From Pseudomonas mendocina (GTDB lineage: Bacteria; Pseudomonadota; Gammaproteobacteria; Pseudomonadales; Pseudomonadaceae), in assembly GCF_900636545.1 (NCBI RefSeq), contig NZ_LR134290.1:930001-994000 (forward strand): a stretch of 64,000 bases of DNA. Reading direction: 5' to 3'. This document shows, piece by piece, positions 53,935 to 62,156 of this stretch. How positions within the stretch are numbered: the first letter of the stretch is position 1; every line of letters begins with the position of its first letter. A model generated the notes under the pieces. That model was not told where the DNA came from, made no database searches, and worked only from the letters and a program-made list of their open reading frames with translations. The position numbers and the translations under genes are program-made.

Positions 53935-55815
53935 TCAGATTTCCACTTGAGTCCCCAACTCGATCACCCGGTTCAGCGGTAGATTGAAGAAGCGCAGGCT
54001 GCTGTTGGCATTCTTCAACATGAACGAGAACAGCAGCTCTCGCCAGCGGGCCATGCCAATACGGCGGGTCGATACCACCGTCTCCCGGCTGATGAAGTAG
54101 GTGGTGTGCATGGGTTCGAAGCTCAACCCCGACACATGGCATTGGCTGAGCGCCAACGGCACATCTGGGCGTTCGCTGAAACCGAAGTGCAGCAGGAGGC
54201 GATAGAAACCTTCGCCATGCTCCTGAATCTCTAGGCGGTTGCTTGAAGCAACGCGTGGACTGTCCTCGCTGATCACCGTCAGCAGTACCACTTTCTCGTG
54301 CAGCACCTGATTGTGCAGCAGGTTATGCAGCAGTGCGTGCGGTACGCTGTCCGTACGCGCAGTCAGAAACACGGCGGTGCCTTTGACGCGATGTGGGGGC
54401 TGGCGGGCGATGCTGTCGCTGAATACCTCGAGTGGCAGGGCGTTTTCACCCAGGCGCTCGAAGACGATCTCCTTGCCGCGCTTCCAGGTGGTCATCAGCA
54501 GAAAGAGGATGATGCCTGCGACCAGGGGGAACGCCCCGCCCGCCAGTACCTTCGGCAGGTTGGCGATGAAGAACAGGCTGTCGACCAACAGGAAACCGGC
54601 GAGGATCGGTACGGACAGCCACTTGGGGAGGTTCCACAAAAGCAGCATCACGGCAGCGGCCAGCAGTGTGGTGATCAGCATGGTGCCGGTCACTGCCACG
54701 CCGTAGGCCGAAGCCAGGGCGCTGGATGAGCCGAAGCCGAGTACCAGCAGCACGACGCCGATCATCAGCATCCAGTTCACCGTGCCGATGTAGATCTGTC
54801 CTTGTTCGGTATCCGAGGTGTGCTGGATGAACATGCGCGGGATATAGCCCAGTTGAATGGCCTGATGGGTCAGCGAGAACGCACCGGAAATCACCGCTTG
54901 AGAGGCGATCACGGTGGCCAGGGTGGACAGCGCGACCATCGGTAGCAGTGCCCAGCCGGGCGTTAGCAGGAAGAACGGATTGTGCGCTGCCGCCGGGTTG
55001 GCGAGGATCATCGCCCCCTGGCCCATATAGTTGAGCAGCAGGCCTGGGAGCACCAGAAAGAACCAGGCGCGGGCGATCGGCTTGCGGCCGAAATGGCCCA
55101 TGTCGGCATACAGCGCTTCGGCACCGGTCAGCGCTAGCACCACGGCACCGAGTATGGCCACGCCGATGCCGGGGTGGACGATGAAAAAGTGGATGCACCA
55201 GTAGGGGTTCAGTGCCTTGAGCACCTCTGGATACTGGCTGATGCCATGGATGCCCAGTAGCGCGAGTACGCTGAACCACAGCAGCATGATCGGGCCGAAG
55301 AGGATGCCAAGACGCGCGGTGCCGTGTTTCTGAATCAGAAACAGGCTGACCAGTATCACCAACGCCAGTGGTACGACCCAGCGTTCGATACCATCGAAGG
55401 CGACCTGCAGGCCTTCGACCGCCGACAGTACCGAAATTGCCGGGGTGATCATGCTGTCGCCGAAGAACAGTGCGGCCCCGAACAAGCCAATCAACAGCAG
55501 CACCTTGCGCAGGCGTGGGTAGTTGCGTGCAGCGCGTTGAGCCAGCGAGGTCAGGGCCATGACACCGCCTTCGCCGTCGTTGTCCGCGCGCAGAATGAAC
55601 AGTACGTATTTGATCGAGACAACCCAGATCAACGACCAGATGATCAGCGAAAGGATGCCAAGCACGCCCTCGTGGTTGGGGGCCACGCCAAAGTTGAAAA
55701 CTTCCTTCAGGGTGTACAGCGGGCTGGTGCCGATGTCGCCGTAGACCACGCCGGTTGCGGCGATCAGCAATGCCAGGGCCGAGGGTTTGGAGGCAGGCGT
55801 ATTGCTTGGGTGCAT
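53935..55815 (-). CDS. kup: Low-affinity potassium transporter Kup
   Basis: A 626-residue proton-coupled potassium importer of the Kup/HAK family with about twelve transmembrane helices. Signatures are [19 protein letters not shown] near residue 17, [16 protein letters not shown] near 82, and [17 protein letters not shown] near 233. A cytoplasmic C-terminal tail (about 460-626) follows. Start ATG 55815 is followed by a short hydrophilic lead. It is the expected full length. Confidence 0.95.
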   Translation of the reverse strand: MHPSNTPASKPSALALLIAATGVVYGDIGTSPLYTLKEVFNFGVAPNHEGVLGILSLIIWSLIWVVSIKYVLFILRADNDGEGGVMALTSLAQRAARNYPRLRKVLLLIGLFGAALFFGDSMITPAISVLSAVEGLQVAFDGIERWVVPLALVILVSLFLIQKHGTARLGILFGPIMLLWFSVLALLGIHGISQYPEVLKALNPYWCIHFFIVHPGIGVAILGAVVLALTGAEALYADMGHFGRKPIARAWFFLVLPGLLLNYMGQGAMILANPAAAHNPFFLLTPGWALLPMVALSTLATVIASQAVISGAFSLTHQAIQLGYIPRMFIQHTSDTEQGQIYIGTVNWMLMIGVVLLVLGFGSSSALASAYGVAVTGTMLITTLLAAAVMLLLWNLPKWLSVPILAGFLLVDSLFFIANLPKVLAGGAFPLVAGIILFLLMTTWKRGKEIVFERLGENALPLEVFSDSIARQPPHRVKGTAVFLTARTDSVPHALLHNLLHNQVLHEKVVLLTVISEDSPRVASSNRLEIQEHGEGFYRLLLHFGFSERPDVPLALSQCHVSGLSFEPMHTTYFISRETVVSTRRIGMARWRELLFSFMLKNANSSLRFFNLPLNRVIELGTQVEI

Positions 55816-55946
55816 CTGCGATGCTCCGTTGCAGGCGGATTCTGGGATGGGGATGTCAGGTAGTTGCCGAACCTGTGACTTGGCTGAAGACGGGGCGTTG
55901 CCGGGTCATTGCGTATTCATGCGCGATGCCTCGAATGGGCAGATGT

Positions 55947-55991
55947 TGGCGAGCAGGACGCTCGCCAGCGACTGGGGCGTCCGTGCCCCAG
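55947..55991. repeat. Two adjacent hairpins between ndh and kup
   Basis: TGGCGAGC-AGGAC-GCTCGCCA (55947-55967) and CTGGGGC-GTCCGT-GCCCCAG (55972-55991) are both perfect stems. They lie downstream of ndh and upstream of kup on the minus strand. Neither has a T run, so they may act as attenuator or mRNA-stability structures. Confidence 0.55.
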
Positions 55992-56002
55992 TATAGACAG
56001 CT

Positions 56003-57304
56003 TCAGTGCAGCTTGAGACGTGGCTCGGTACTACGTCCGATGCGGTCGCTGAGCATCAGCAGCAGGGTACGTGGTACGCCATACAGGGCCATCTGGTGCA
56101 TGCGGTAGAGCGACACGTAGAACACTCGCGCCAGCCAGCCTTCGAGCATCACGCTGCCGGTCAGGTTGCCCATCAGGTTGCCGACCGCAGAGAAGCTCGA
56201 CAGCGAGATCAGCGAGCCGTAGTCGCGATAGCGATATTCCGGCAGCGCCTGGCCGCTGATCTTCAAGCGCAGCGACTTGGCCAGCAGCGATGCCTGCTGG
56301 TGTGCCGCCTGGGCGCGCGGTGGCACGTTGCGCCCTTCGTTACCCGGCTGCGGGCATGCAGCGCAATCGCCGAAGGCGAACACGTCTTCATCGAGCGTGG
56401 TTTGCAGTGTCGGGCGTACCTGCAGTTGGTTGATGCGGTTGCTCTCCAGGCCATCGAGCTCTTTGAGAAAACCCGGTGCGCGGATGCCGGCAGCCCAGAC
56501 TTTCAGGCTCGCCGGAATGAAGTTGCCATCGCTGGTCTTCAGTCCTTCGGCGGTCACTTCGCTGACCGCCGCACCAGTCAATACCGTGACACCGAGCTTC
56601 TCCAGGGTCTGATGCACCGGACGCGCGATGCGCTCCGGCAGCGCAGGCAGCACACGCGGCCCGGCCTCGATCAGGGTGATGCGCATATCTTCGGGGCGAA
56701 TGCGATTGAGGCCATAGGCGGCCAGCTGCTTGGCAGCGTGGTGCAGTTCGGCGGCCAGCTCGACCCCCGTAGCACCAGCGCCAACGATGGCGATGTCGAT
56801 CTTCGAACCATCTTCGCTCTCATTGGCGTGCGCGCGCAGGTAGTGGCTGAGCATGCGCCGGTGGAAGCGCTCGGCCTGCGCCCGCGTGTCGAGGAAAATG
56901 CAGTGTTCGGCAGCGCCGGCGGTACCGAAATCGTTGGTGGTGCTGCCGACGGCGATCACCAGGCTGTCATAGCTGATGCAGCGCTCAGGCATCAGCACCT
57001 GGCCGTCATCATCCAGCGTGGGCGCCAGGGTGATGCTCTTGCTTGCACGATCGAGGCCGGACATGCGGCCGAGCTGGAACTCGAAATGATTCCACTTGGC
57101 CTGGGCCACATAGTTCAGTTCGTCTTCCGAGGAGTTCAGCGAGCCGGCGGCCACTTCGTGCAGCAGGGGCTTCCAGATATGGGTGAGGTTGGCGTCGACC
57201 AGAATGATCCGCGCGGCGCCACTCTTGCCCAGTTTTCTACCAAGGCGGGTGGCCAACTCCAAACCGCCGGCGCCGCCGCCGACAATCACGATGCGATGGG
57301 ACAT
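56003..57304 (-). CDS. ndh: Type II NADH:quinone oxidoreductase
   Basis: A 433-residue FAD enzyme that feeds NADH electrons to quinone without proton pumping. The FAD-binding fold is RIVIVGGGAGGLELATRLG at the N terminus and the NADH fold IAIVGAGATGVELAAEL near residue 172. EDVFAFGDCAACPQP (near 308) is the second FAD contact. The C-terminal amphipathic membrane-anchoring region is present. It starts at ATG 57304. A DUF3094 gene lies 63 bp upstream on the same strand. Confidence 0.93.
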   Translation of the reverse strand: MSHRIVIVGGGAGGLELATRLGRKLGKSGAARIILVDANLTHIWKPLLHEVAAGSLNSSEDELNYVAQAKWNHFEFQLGRMSGLDRASKSITLAPTLDDDGQVLMPERCISYDSLVIAVGSTTNDFGTAGAAEHCIFLDTRAQAERFHRRMLSHYLRAHANESEDGSKIDIAIVGAGATGVELAAELHHAAKQLAAYGLNRIRPEDMRITLIEAGPRVLPALPERIARPVHQTLEKLGVTVLTGAAVSEVTAEGLKTSDGNFIPASLKVWAAGIRAPGFLKELDGLESNRINQLQVRPTLQTTLDEDVFAFGDCAACPQPGNEGRNVPPRAQAAHQQASLLAKSLRLKISGQALPEYRYRDYGSLISLSSFSAVGNLMGNLTGSVMLEGWLARVFYVSLYRMHQMALYGVPRTLLLMLSDRIGRSTEPRLKLH

Positions 57305-57367
57305 GGAAAGTGCTCACAAGGCTTTGAATAAGACGGTGTGAGTGCGAGAGGGCGAGCGCTAGGCAGC

Positions 57368-57541
57368 TCATAGCACCATTCGACTCAGAAGACGGCTCAG
57401 CAGGCCCAGGCCGATGACGACGACCAGCACTACAGCGAGCAGGCGCCAGACACGAAACGGCTGACGTTCCACCTGATGCTGCGGCGCGCTCAGGTACTGG
57501 TCGACTTTCTGCTGGTCTTCGGGGCTCAGGCGGCTGGTCAT
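57368..57541 (-). CDS. DUF3094 small membrane protein
   Basis: A 57-residue protein with a hydrophilic N terminus (TSRLSPEDQQKVDQYLSAP) and one C-terminal transmembrane helix (LLAVVLVVVIGLGLLSRLL). This matches the Pseudomonas DUF3094 family, of unknown function. AGAGG precedes the ATG at 57541. It lies directly before ndh on the same strand and may be co-transcribed with it. Confidence 0.8.
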   Translation of the reverse strand: MTSRLSPEDQQKVDQYLSAPQHQVERQPFRVWRLLAVVLVVVIGLGLLSRLLSRMVL

Positions 57542-57571
57542 GGGTAGGCCTCTGCTTGAATGCGGCTATCT

Positions 57572-57761
57572 TAGCAGGCTGTTGAAAAACTATCTGCGTT
57601 GCCACTGCTGCGTTAAAAACAGGCTCGTGCGCGAGTCCGATCAAAATGCTCATTTACAGCTCGTAAAGTCGAGCGCGACTCCGACCGTTTTTCGCCTGTT
57701 TTTGCGGGGCCGCCATCGGTATTGCATTGGCTGCCTCGCTACGTTTTTCAACGGCCTGCTA
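57572..57761. repeat. Fold-back (MITE-like) element between DUF3094 and MOSC genes
   Basis: A 190-bp element bounded by 19-bp terminal inverted repeats, TAGCAGGCTGTTGAAAAAC (57572-57590) and GTTTTTCAACGGCCTGCTA (57743-57761), with one mismatch. The interior folds back (AAAAACAGGC against GCCTGTTTTT) and shares CTGCGTTAAAAA (57608) and ATGCTCATTTAC (57646) with the element at 42786. No transposase. The right end codes the last four residues and the stop of the MOSC protein. Confidence 0.75.
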
Positions 57762-58302
57762 GGCGTGCCCGCCAGCCTTGGCGAGCTTCGTTGTCCTGCG
57801 GGTCAGATATTGCGCTGAAGGCTTCCACGCGTACGGTGTCGTCCAGGCGGATGATGCCGCCCTCTATCACCCTGGCGGTTATCCCACCATGCCCGCGCAT
57901 CGCCTGGAAGGTGCCGCGGCCAAGGCGTTCTTCAAGGCGTGCGCAGGGCTGGCACCAGCCGGTGGTCTCCAGCAGCGCCTGGCCAATACGAAAGCGCCTG
58001 CCTTTCAGGCTGAACAGGTTCATGCCGGCGACCGCAATGTTGCGCCTCAGCTCGCTCGGCTGCATGGGCGCATCGCGGCCGAGCAAGGCGGCGACGACTG
58101 CCAGGTGCTCCCACTGAATCAGCGTGACCTGTCGCGCATTGCGCGGCCCGGGACGGCTGTGATCTCCGGTCAGGCCTGCCTCGCGTCGGGCTTCCACGGC
58201 TTCGACTTCGAGCATCGCCTCACGTGCTGTGGGGCGAACGCCTATCCAGCGTACCTGGCCGACCTGTGGCACGTCGGCGAGCAATTCCTGCAACGGCCTC
58301 AT
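57748..58302 (-). CDS. MOSC-domain protein
   Basis: A 184-residue MOSC (molybdenum cofactor sulfurase C-terminal) domain protein, the class that binds Moco-like ligands through a conserved cysteine. Here this is the cysteine in TTGWCQPCARLEE (near residue 138). The domain also shows GLTGDHSRPGPRNARQVTLIQ and LRRNIAVAGMNLFSLKGR. The start at 58302 overlaps the DUF1780 stop by four bases (ATGA). The last four residues (LAGR) and the stop codon fall within a fold-back repeat, so the original C terminus may differ. Confidence 0.87.
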   Translation of the reverse strand: MRPLQELLADVPQVGQVRWIGVRPTAREAMLEVEAVEARREAGLTGDHSRPGPRNARQVTLIQWEHLAVVAALLGRDAPMQPSELRRNIAVAGMNLFSLKGRRFRIGQALLETTGWCQPCARLEERLGRGTFQAMRGHGGITARVIEGGIIRLDDTVRVEAFSAISDPQDNEARQGWRARLAGR

Positions 58303-58928
58303 AGGCCGATCCCGATGTCGAACAGCAGACTGCGGCCGAGGTTCTGCCGCAGAAAATCCGGTGCGTCGGGATGAGCGAACAGCACGCGGGCGAAGCGTGG
58401 GCCAACCAGTGACAGCGAGCGCCAACCCTGGCGCAGATATTCGGTGGGTGGCGGGAAGTGGCTGTTGCAGTCGAGTACAGCGCGCTTGAGGCTGACGAAG
58501 GCGACCAGGTCGAGGTCGCTCAGGTCGATACCGCGTTCGCGATAGTTGTGCGCCTTCTTGCGCAAGGTTGGCGCCAGGCGCGCCTGCATCTCGCTGGCTG
58601 GGATGCGCTTGGGGCGTGCTTCGCGGCGCACCAGCTGACTCAGGGAAAAGGCGCTGCGGCGACGCTCCAGCTCGGCGCGCCACTCGTCATTGAGGCGCCG
58701 CCCTTCATCGAGCACGAAGAACACTTCGAAGTTGGCGTCGCGAAACAGCACATCCGGCGGCTCCTGGCCGCTAGGAGTGAAATCGTCGTGATGGTGGCGC
58801 ACGTTCAGCGCCTGCAGCAGACGCTGGCAGACCCAGCGCTCGCGCTCCCATTTCTTCGCGTTGGAAAGGAAGGCATTGGCCTGTTCGGCCTGGTGCGTAA
58901 GTAGGCGCAAATAATCGGAATCGTCCAT
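58299..58928 (-). CDS. DUF1780 protein (putative endonuclease fold)
   Basis: A 209-residue protein of the DUF1780 family, described in domain collections as a putative endonuclease of unknown function. Landmarks are WERERWVCQRLLQAL, EPPDVLFRDANFEVFFVLDEGRRLN (D and E-x-x-x-D/E as in PD-(D/E)XK folds, inference) and SDLDLVAFVSLKRAVLD. It begins at ATG 58928 and is translationally coupled to the MOSC gene. Confidence 0.8.
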   Translation of the reverse strand: MDDSDYLRLLTHQAEQANAFLSNAKKWERERWVCQRLLQALNVRHHHDDFTPSGQEPPDVLFRDANFEVFFVLDEGRRLNDEWRAELERRRSAFSLSQLVRREARPKRIPASEMQARLAPTLRKKAHNYRERGIDLSDLDLVAFVSLKRAVLDCNSHFPPPTEYLRQGWRSLSLVGPRFARVLFAHPDAPDFLRQNLGRSLLFDIGIGL

Positions 58929-59136
58929 GTCTAAAGCTTAGCCGTAGCGCTGACCCGCATGCCAGTGCCTGTAATCTCCGTCGTTCCTGCGAAGGCGGAT
59001 ATCCGGCTGGGCTTTGGCTGTTATCGATCAATAGGAAGGTGGTCGCCATTGCAGTTGCGCTGCCGGCAAAATTAAAACCCAAGTGCCGGTGTAGACTGCC
59101 TGGCCAGCGATGGGGGAATTTAAAGGATGTGCACGC

Positions 59137-59826
59137 ATGATCGCTTCTAATCTGCTGGCGTTCTCCACCTTGTTCAGCGGCTGGCTGATCTACGGGCTGG
59201 CGCTGCTCTGGGCGGTGGCGCGGGCGCCCTGGGTCGAGCTGTTCAGTGATCTGCGCCGCCAGCATCTGCTGTTCGGCACCATGCTCGCGCTGTTTCTGTT
59301 GTGGCTGGTGCGCCGCGATTTCGACTCCGGGCTCTCCTATCATTTCATCGGTATGACCGCGGTAACCCTGCTGCTCGATTGGCCACTGGCCGTGCTCGCG
59401 GGCCTGGCGGCGCAGCTTGGCCTGATGGCGATTGGGCGTATGGACCTGGCCTCACTCGGCATCAATGGCGTGCTGTTGGTGCTGATCCCGGTGCTGGTCA
59501 CCGAGCTTTGCGCACTGCGTGTCGAGCGCGCGCAGCCACGTAACCTGTTCGTCTACATCTTCTTCTGCGGGTTCTTCCCGGCTGCGCTGGCGACACTGAT
59601 GACCCTGCTCGGCGGTCTCGCCTTGTTGTGGGTGGACGGCCTGTTCCCCATGCCGCCCTGGCTGGACGATTTCGCCGGCTACCTGTGGCTGGTAGCGTTC
59701 CCCGAGGCTTTCATCAACGGCACCATCGTCACGGCACTGGTGGTGTTCTATCCGGATTGGCTGGAAACCTTCAATCGCAGCCGCTACCTGCAGGCGCCCT
59801 GGAAGGAGAATGATCGTGGTGAATGA
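59137..59826 (+). CDS. CbiM-like energy-coupling factor permease
   Basis: A 229-residue membrane protein with about seven helices, resembling the CbiM/NikM-type component of ECF metal importers (DSGLSYHFIGMTAVTLLLDWP and ASLGINGVLLVLIPV). No CbiN, CbiQ or ATPase gene is adjacent, and the His-rich N terminus that binds Co/Ni in true CbiM is absent. Its own role is therefore unclear. AGGA lies ten bases before ATG 59137. It is followed by a small ANR-box gene. Confidence 0.75.
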   Translation: MIASNLLAFSTLFSGWLIYGLALLWAVARAPWVELFSDLRRQHLLFGTMLALFLLWLVRRDFDSGLSYHFIGMTAVTLLLDWPLAVLAGLAAQLGLMAIGRMDLASLGINGVLLVLIPVLVTELCALRVERAQPRNLFVYIFFCGFFPAALATLMTLLGGLALLWVDGLFPMPPWLDDFAGYLWLVAFPEAFINGTIVTALVVFYPDWLETFNRSRYLQAPWKENDRGE

Positions 59827-59864
59827 ATGACACCGTATTGGCCGATTGAATGCTCCCGGCAGGG

Positions 59865-59905
59865 TTGATCCTGATCAATGCTCGTGATGTGCCTGCGGGC
59901 ATGCT
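59865..59905 (+). promoter_or_regulatory. ANR-box promoter of a small orphan gene
   Basis: TTGATCCTGATCAA at 59865-59878 is a perfect ANR/FNR box. CATGCT at 59900-59905 lies 31 bp from its centre, the class II position, though the hexamer matches only three bases of the consensus. The gene starts at 59932. Confidence 0.75.
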
Positions 59906-59931
59906 GTGAAAAACACGTCCGAGGATTCGAC

Positions 59932-60147
59932 ATGAGTATTCACAGCTGGGCCAGAAAAGCGCTTCAAGAGGATCTGCATGAGGCCCAGACCCAGGGCAGC
60001 GAGCCTGTGATGGCATTGCGTGCTCTTCTGTCGGAGGTCGTGCAGCAGAGCAAGGCGCTGCGCGATCCCCAGGAATTGGCCCACGAACTGCAATTTCTCG
60101 CCGACAACCTCGACGATGATCGAGACTACGCTTTTATGCGCCCCTGA
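59932..60147 (+). CDS. Small uncharacterised protein, predicted ANR target
   Basis: A 71-residue charged protein (SIHSWARKALQEDLHEAQ, then a helix ending FLADNLDDDRDYAFMRP). No signal, membrane segment or cysteines, so it is a soluble, mainly helical protein. GAGGA precedes the ATG at 59932. It sits behind a perfect ANR box in class II position. I do not recognise a family. Its size and charge pattern suggest a small regulatory or protein-binding role under low oxygen (inference). Confidence 0.75.
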   Translation: MSIHSWARKALQEDLHEAQTQGSEPVMALRALLSEVVQQSKALRDPQELAHELQFLADNLDDDRDYAFMRP

Positions 60148-60188
60148 TAGTCATAGGTAGCGTCTGCGCGCACGATGCTGATGCGACT

Positions 60189-60214
60189 GTAGGAGCGGCT
60201 TCAGCCGCGATCGC
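60189..60214 (+). repeat. REP element
   Basis: GTAGGAGCGGCTTCAGCCGCGA (first 22 bases) followed by TCGC, the canonical form of the element also seen at 21830 and 39301. It lies between the small orphan gene and the convergent yacG. Confidence 0.75.
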
Positions 60215-60217
60215 TTA

Positions 60218-60412
60218 TTAATGCGGCCGTGTCGGCAGGTCGCCGCTGAACATCTCATCTTCCAGATCGTTGCCAGGAATCGCATGCTCTTCGGCAGCCC
60301 AGGCACCCAGGTCGATCAGCTTGCAGCGCTCACAGCAGAATGGGCGATAGGTGTTTTCGGTTTTCCACTCGACGGGTGCGCCACAGGTCGGGCATTGAAC
60401 GGTCGTGGTCAT
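60218..60412 (-). CDS. yacG: DNA gyrase inhibitor YacG
   Basis: A 64-residue zinc protein that in E. coli binds GyrB and inhibits gyrase. The four zinc cysteines are C7 and C10 (CPTC), C26 and C30 (CCERC), followed by the family motif [12 protein letters not shown]. Its ATG overlaps the coaE stop by four bases, as in the usual coaE-yacG pairing. Confidence 0.93.
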   Translation of the reverse strand: MTTTVQCPTCGAPVEWKTENTYRPFCCERCKLIDLGAWAAEEHAIPGNDLEDEMFSGDLPTRPH

Positions 60413-61017
60413 GGCTGGCCTCCGCGCAGGGTCAGGTAAAAGTTGTGCAGGCGCTCGACCTCAGCATCCAGCCAGGCCATGTCGCGATCGTTGACCAGTA
60501 CGTCATGGGCATGACGCAGGCGTTCTTCTCGACTGGCTTGCGCCTGCATGATCGCGCGAACCTGCTCTTCCGAGCTTTGGTCGCGGGCGATGGTGCGTTG
60601 GATCTGCAACTCGACTGGGGTGTCGACGACCAGTACGCGCTGGGTCATCTGCCGCTGCCCGGACTCGACCAGCAGTGGCGAAACAAGGATGGCGTAAGGC
60701 GACTCGGCACGTGCCAGCACCTGAATGATTTCCTGGCCGATCAGCGGGTGCAGAAGGCTTTCCAACCAGCGGCGCTGCTCGGGGTCGGCGAATATCAGCT
60801 TACGTAGCGCGGCGCGGTCCAGCTCGCCGCTGGTTTGCAGCACGCCGTCACCGAAGTGCTCAGCGATCTTCGCCAATGCCGGTCGGCCCGGCTCGACTAC
60901 CCAGCGCGCCGCGTGGTCAGCATCGACCACATGCACGCCGCGCTCCATAAAGCCTTGCGCCACCGCGCTCTTGCCGCTGCCAATTCCGCCGGTCAGGCCG
61001 AGTATCCAGGGTTTCAT
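60409..61017 (-). CDS. coaE: Dephospho-CoA kinase
   Basis: A 202-residue P-loop kinase catalysing the last step of coenzyme A synthesis. It has Walker [12 protein letters not shown] near residue 8, [14 protein letters not shown] near 32 and the lid segment around [16 protein letters not shown]. Start ATG 61017. The downstream yacG is coupled. Upstream, pilD lies 270 bp away across a repeat-bearing gap. Confidence 0.95.
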   Translation of the reverse strand: MKPWILGLTGGIGSGKSAVAQGFMERGVHVVDADHAARWVVEPGRPALAKIAEHFGDGVLQTSGELDRAALRKLIFADPEQRRWLESLLHPLIGQEIIQVLARAESPYAILVSPLLVESGQRQMTQRVLVVDTPVELQIQRTIARDQSSEEQVRAIMQAQASREERLRHAHDVLVNDRDMAWLDAEVERLHNFYLTLRGGQP

Positions 61018-61172
61018 GACGTCAACGCAGCCTAGTTATTGCTCAAGGCCGCGATTGTAGGGGGGATTGGGATGCGATGCGAACCTGGCGCTCCTGACTC
61101 GCTGTAGGAGTCGCGCCCGGAGGTGGGGCTCCCACAAGTTGGCAACCGGATAAAAAACAGCCAGTTCGGACG

Positions 61173-61229
61173 GTAGCCCGGATGCAATGCGGGGAAATGT
61201 ATCGGCAATCCCGGATTTCATCCGGCTAC
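61173..61229. repeat. Inverted repeat of the GTAGCCCGGATG family
   Basis: GTAGCCCGGATG (61173-61184) and CATCCGGCTAC (61219-61229) are inverted (11 of 12 with one missing base). ATCCCGGAT also lies within the element. It fills much of the 269-bp gap between coaE and pilD, which holds no gene. Confidence 0.7.
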
Positions 61230-61286
61230 GGACTGTAGTGGCGCCCCGTCGTGAATCCGCATGAAGTGCCGGCAGATAAAAGCGCG

Positions 61287-62153
61287 TCAGAACCCAGCGA
61301 ACTTCAGATAGTTGCTAGTAATCACATCACCCCAAAGCAAGGCGATCCACCCGGCTATCGCCAGATAGGGCCCGAAGGGAATCGGCGTGCTGGAGTCGCT
61401 GCCACGCATGCGTAGCATGATTACCCCGAGCACCGCCCCGACCAGCGACGACAGCAGAATGGTCAGTGGCAGAATCTGCCAGCCCCCCCAGGCGCCGAGC
61501 ATGGCCAGCAGCTTGAAGTCACCATAGCCCATGCCTTCCTTGCCGGTGATCAGCTTGAATAGCCAGTACACCGACCATAGGCTCAGATAACCGGCGATCG
61601 CCCCCCACAAGGCACCTTCCAGGCTGGTGAACAACCCGTAGTAATTGACGATCAAGCCCAGCCAAAGCAGCGGCAGCACCAGCACATCCGGCAGGATCTG
61701 GTGATCGGCATCGATCAGACTCATGGCCAGCAGCCCCCAGGCCAACACCAGCATCGCTCCGGCCTGCCAGGTAAAACCGAAGTGCCAGGCGACATAGCCT
61801 GAAAGCAGGCCGCAGGCCAATTCTACGATGGGGTAGCGCTTGCTGATCGGCGTCTTGCAGTTCGAGCACTTGCCGCGCAGGAACAGGTAGCTGATCACCG
61901 GAATGTTTTCCCAGGGCCGAATCTCATGGCCGCAGTTGGGGCATGAGGAGTTGGGGAGTATCAGGTTGAAAGTTTCTGTTGTCGGCGCCGCTGGTAGTTC
62001 CAATACTTCACGCGCTTGGCTTTGCCAGTCGCGTTGCAGCATCAGTGGTAGGCGGTAGACCACGACGTTGAGGAAGCTGCCGATTAGCAGACCAAAAACT
62101 ACACAGATAAAAACAAAGGCCGACAGATTGTCGGCCATAATTTCGAGCGCCAT
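61287..62153 (-). CDS. pilD: Type IV prepilin peptidase / N-methyltransferase PilD
   Basis: A 288-residue membrane aspartyl protease that cleaves and N-methylates type IV prepilins and type II pseudopilins. The cytoplasmic loop has the paired CxxC motifs (C71/C74 and C96/C99). Catalytic aspartates lie in SLIDADHQILPD (about 148) and GYGDFKLL (about 212). About seven helices follow. Start ATG 62153, three bases after the pilC stop; ATG 62138 is possible. Part of the pilB-pilC-pilD transcription unit on the minus strand. Confidence 0.96.
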   Translation of the reverse strand: MALEIMADNLSAFVFICVVFGLLIGSFLNVVVYRLPLMLQRDWQSQAREVLELPAAPTTETFNLILPNSSCPNCGHEIRPWENIPVISYLFLRGKCSNCKTPISKRYPIVELACGLLSGYVAWHFGFTWQAGAMLVLAWGLLAMSLIDADHQILPDVLVLPLLWLGLIVNYYGLFTSLEGALWGAIAGYLSLWSVYWLFKLITGKEGMGYGDFKLLAMLGAWGGWQILPLTILLSSLVGAVLGVIMLRMRGSDSSTPIPFGPYLAIAGWIALLWGDVITSNYLKFAGF

Positions 62154-62156
62154 GTT

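Noticed and set aside
57748..58683. 311-codon MOSC frame with a long Arg/Pro-rich N terminus
   Set aside because: The extra residues are the shadow of DUF1780; the true ATG at 58302 overlaps the DUF1780 stop.
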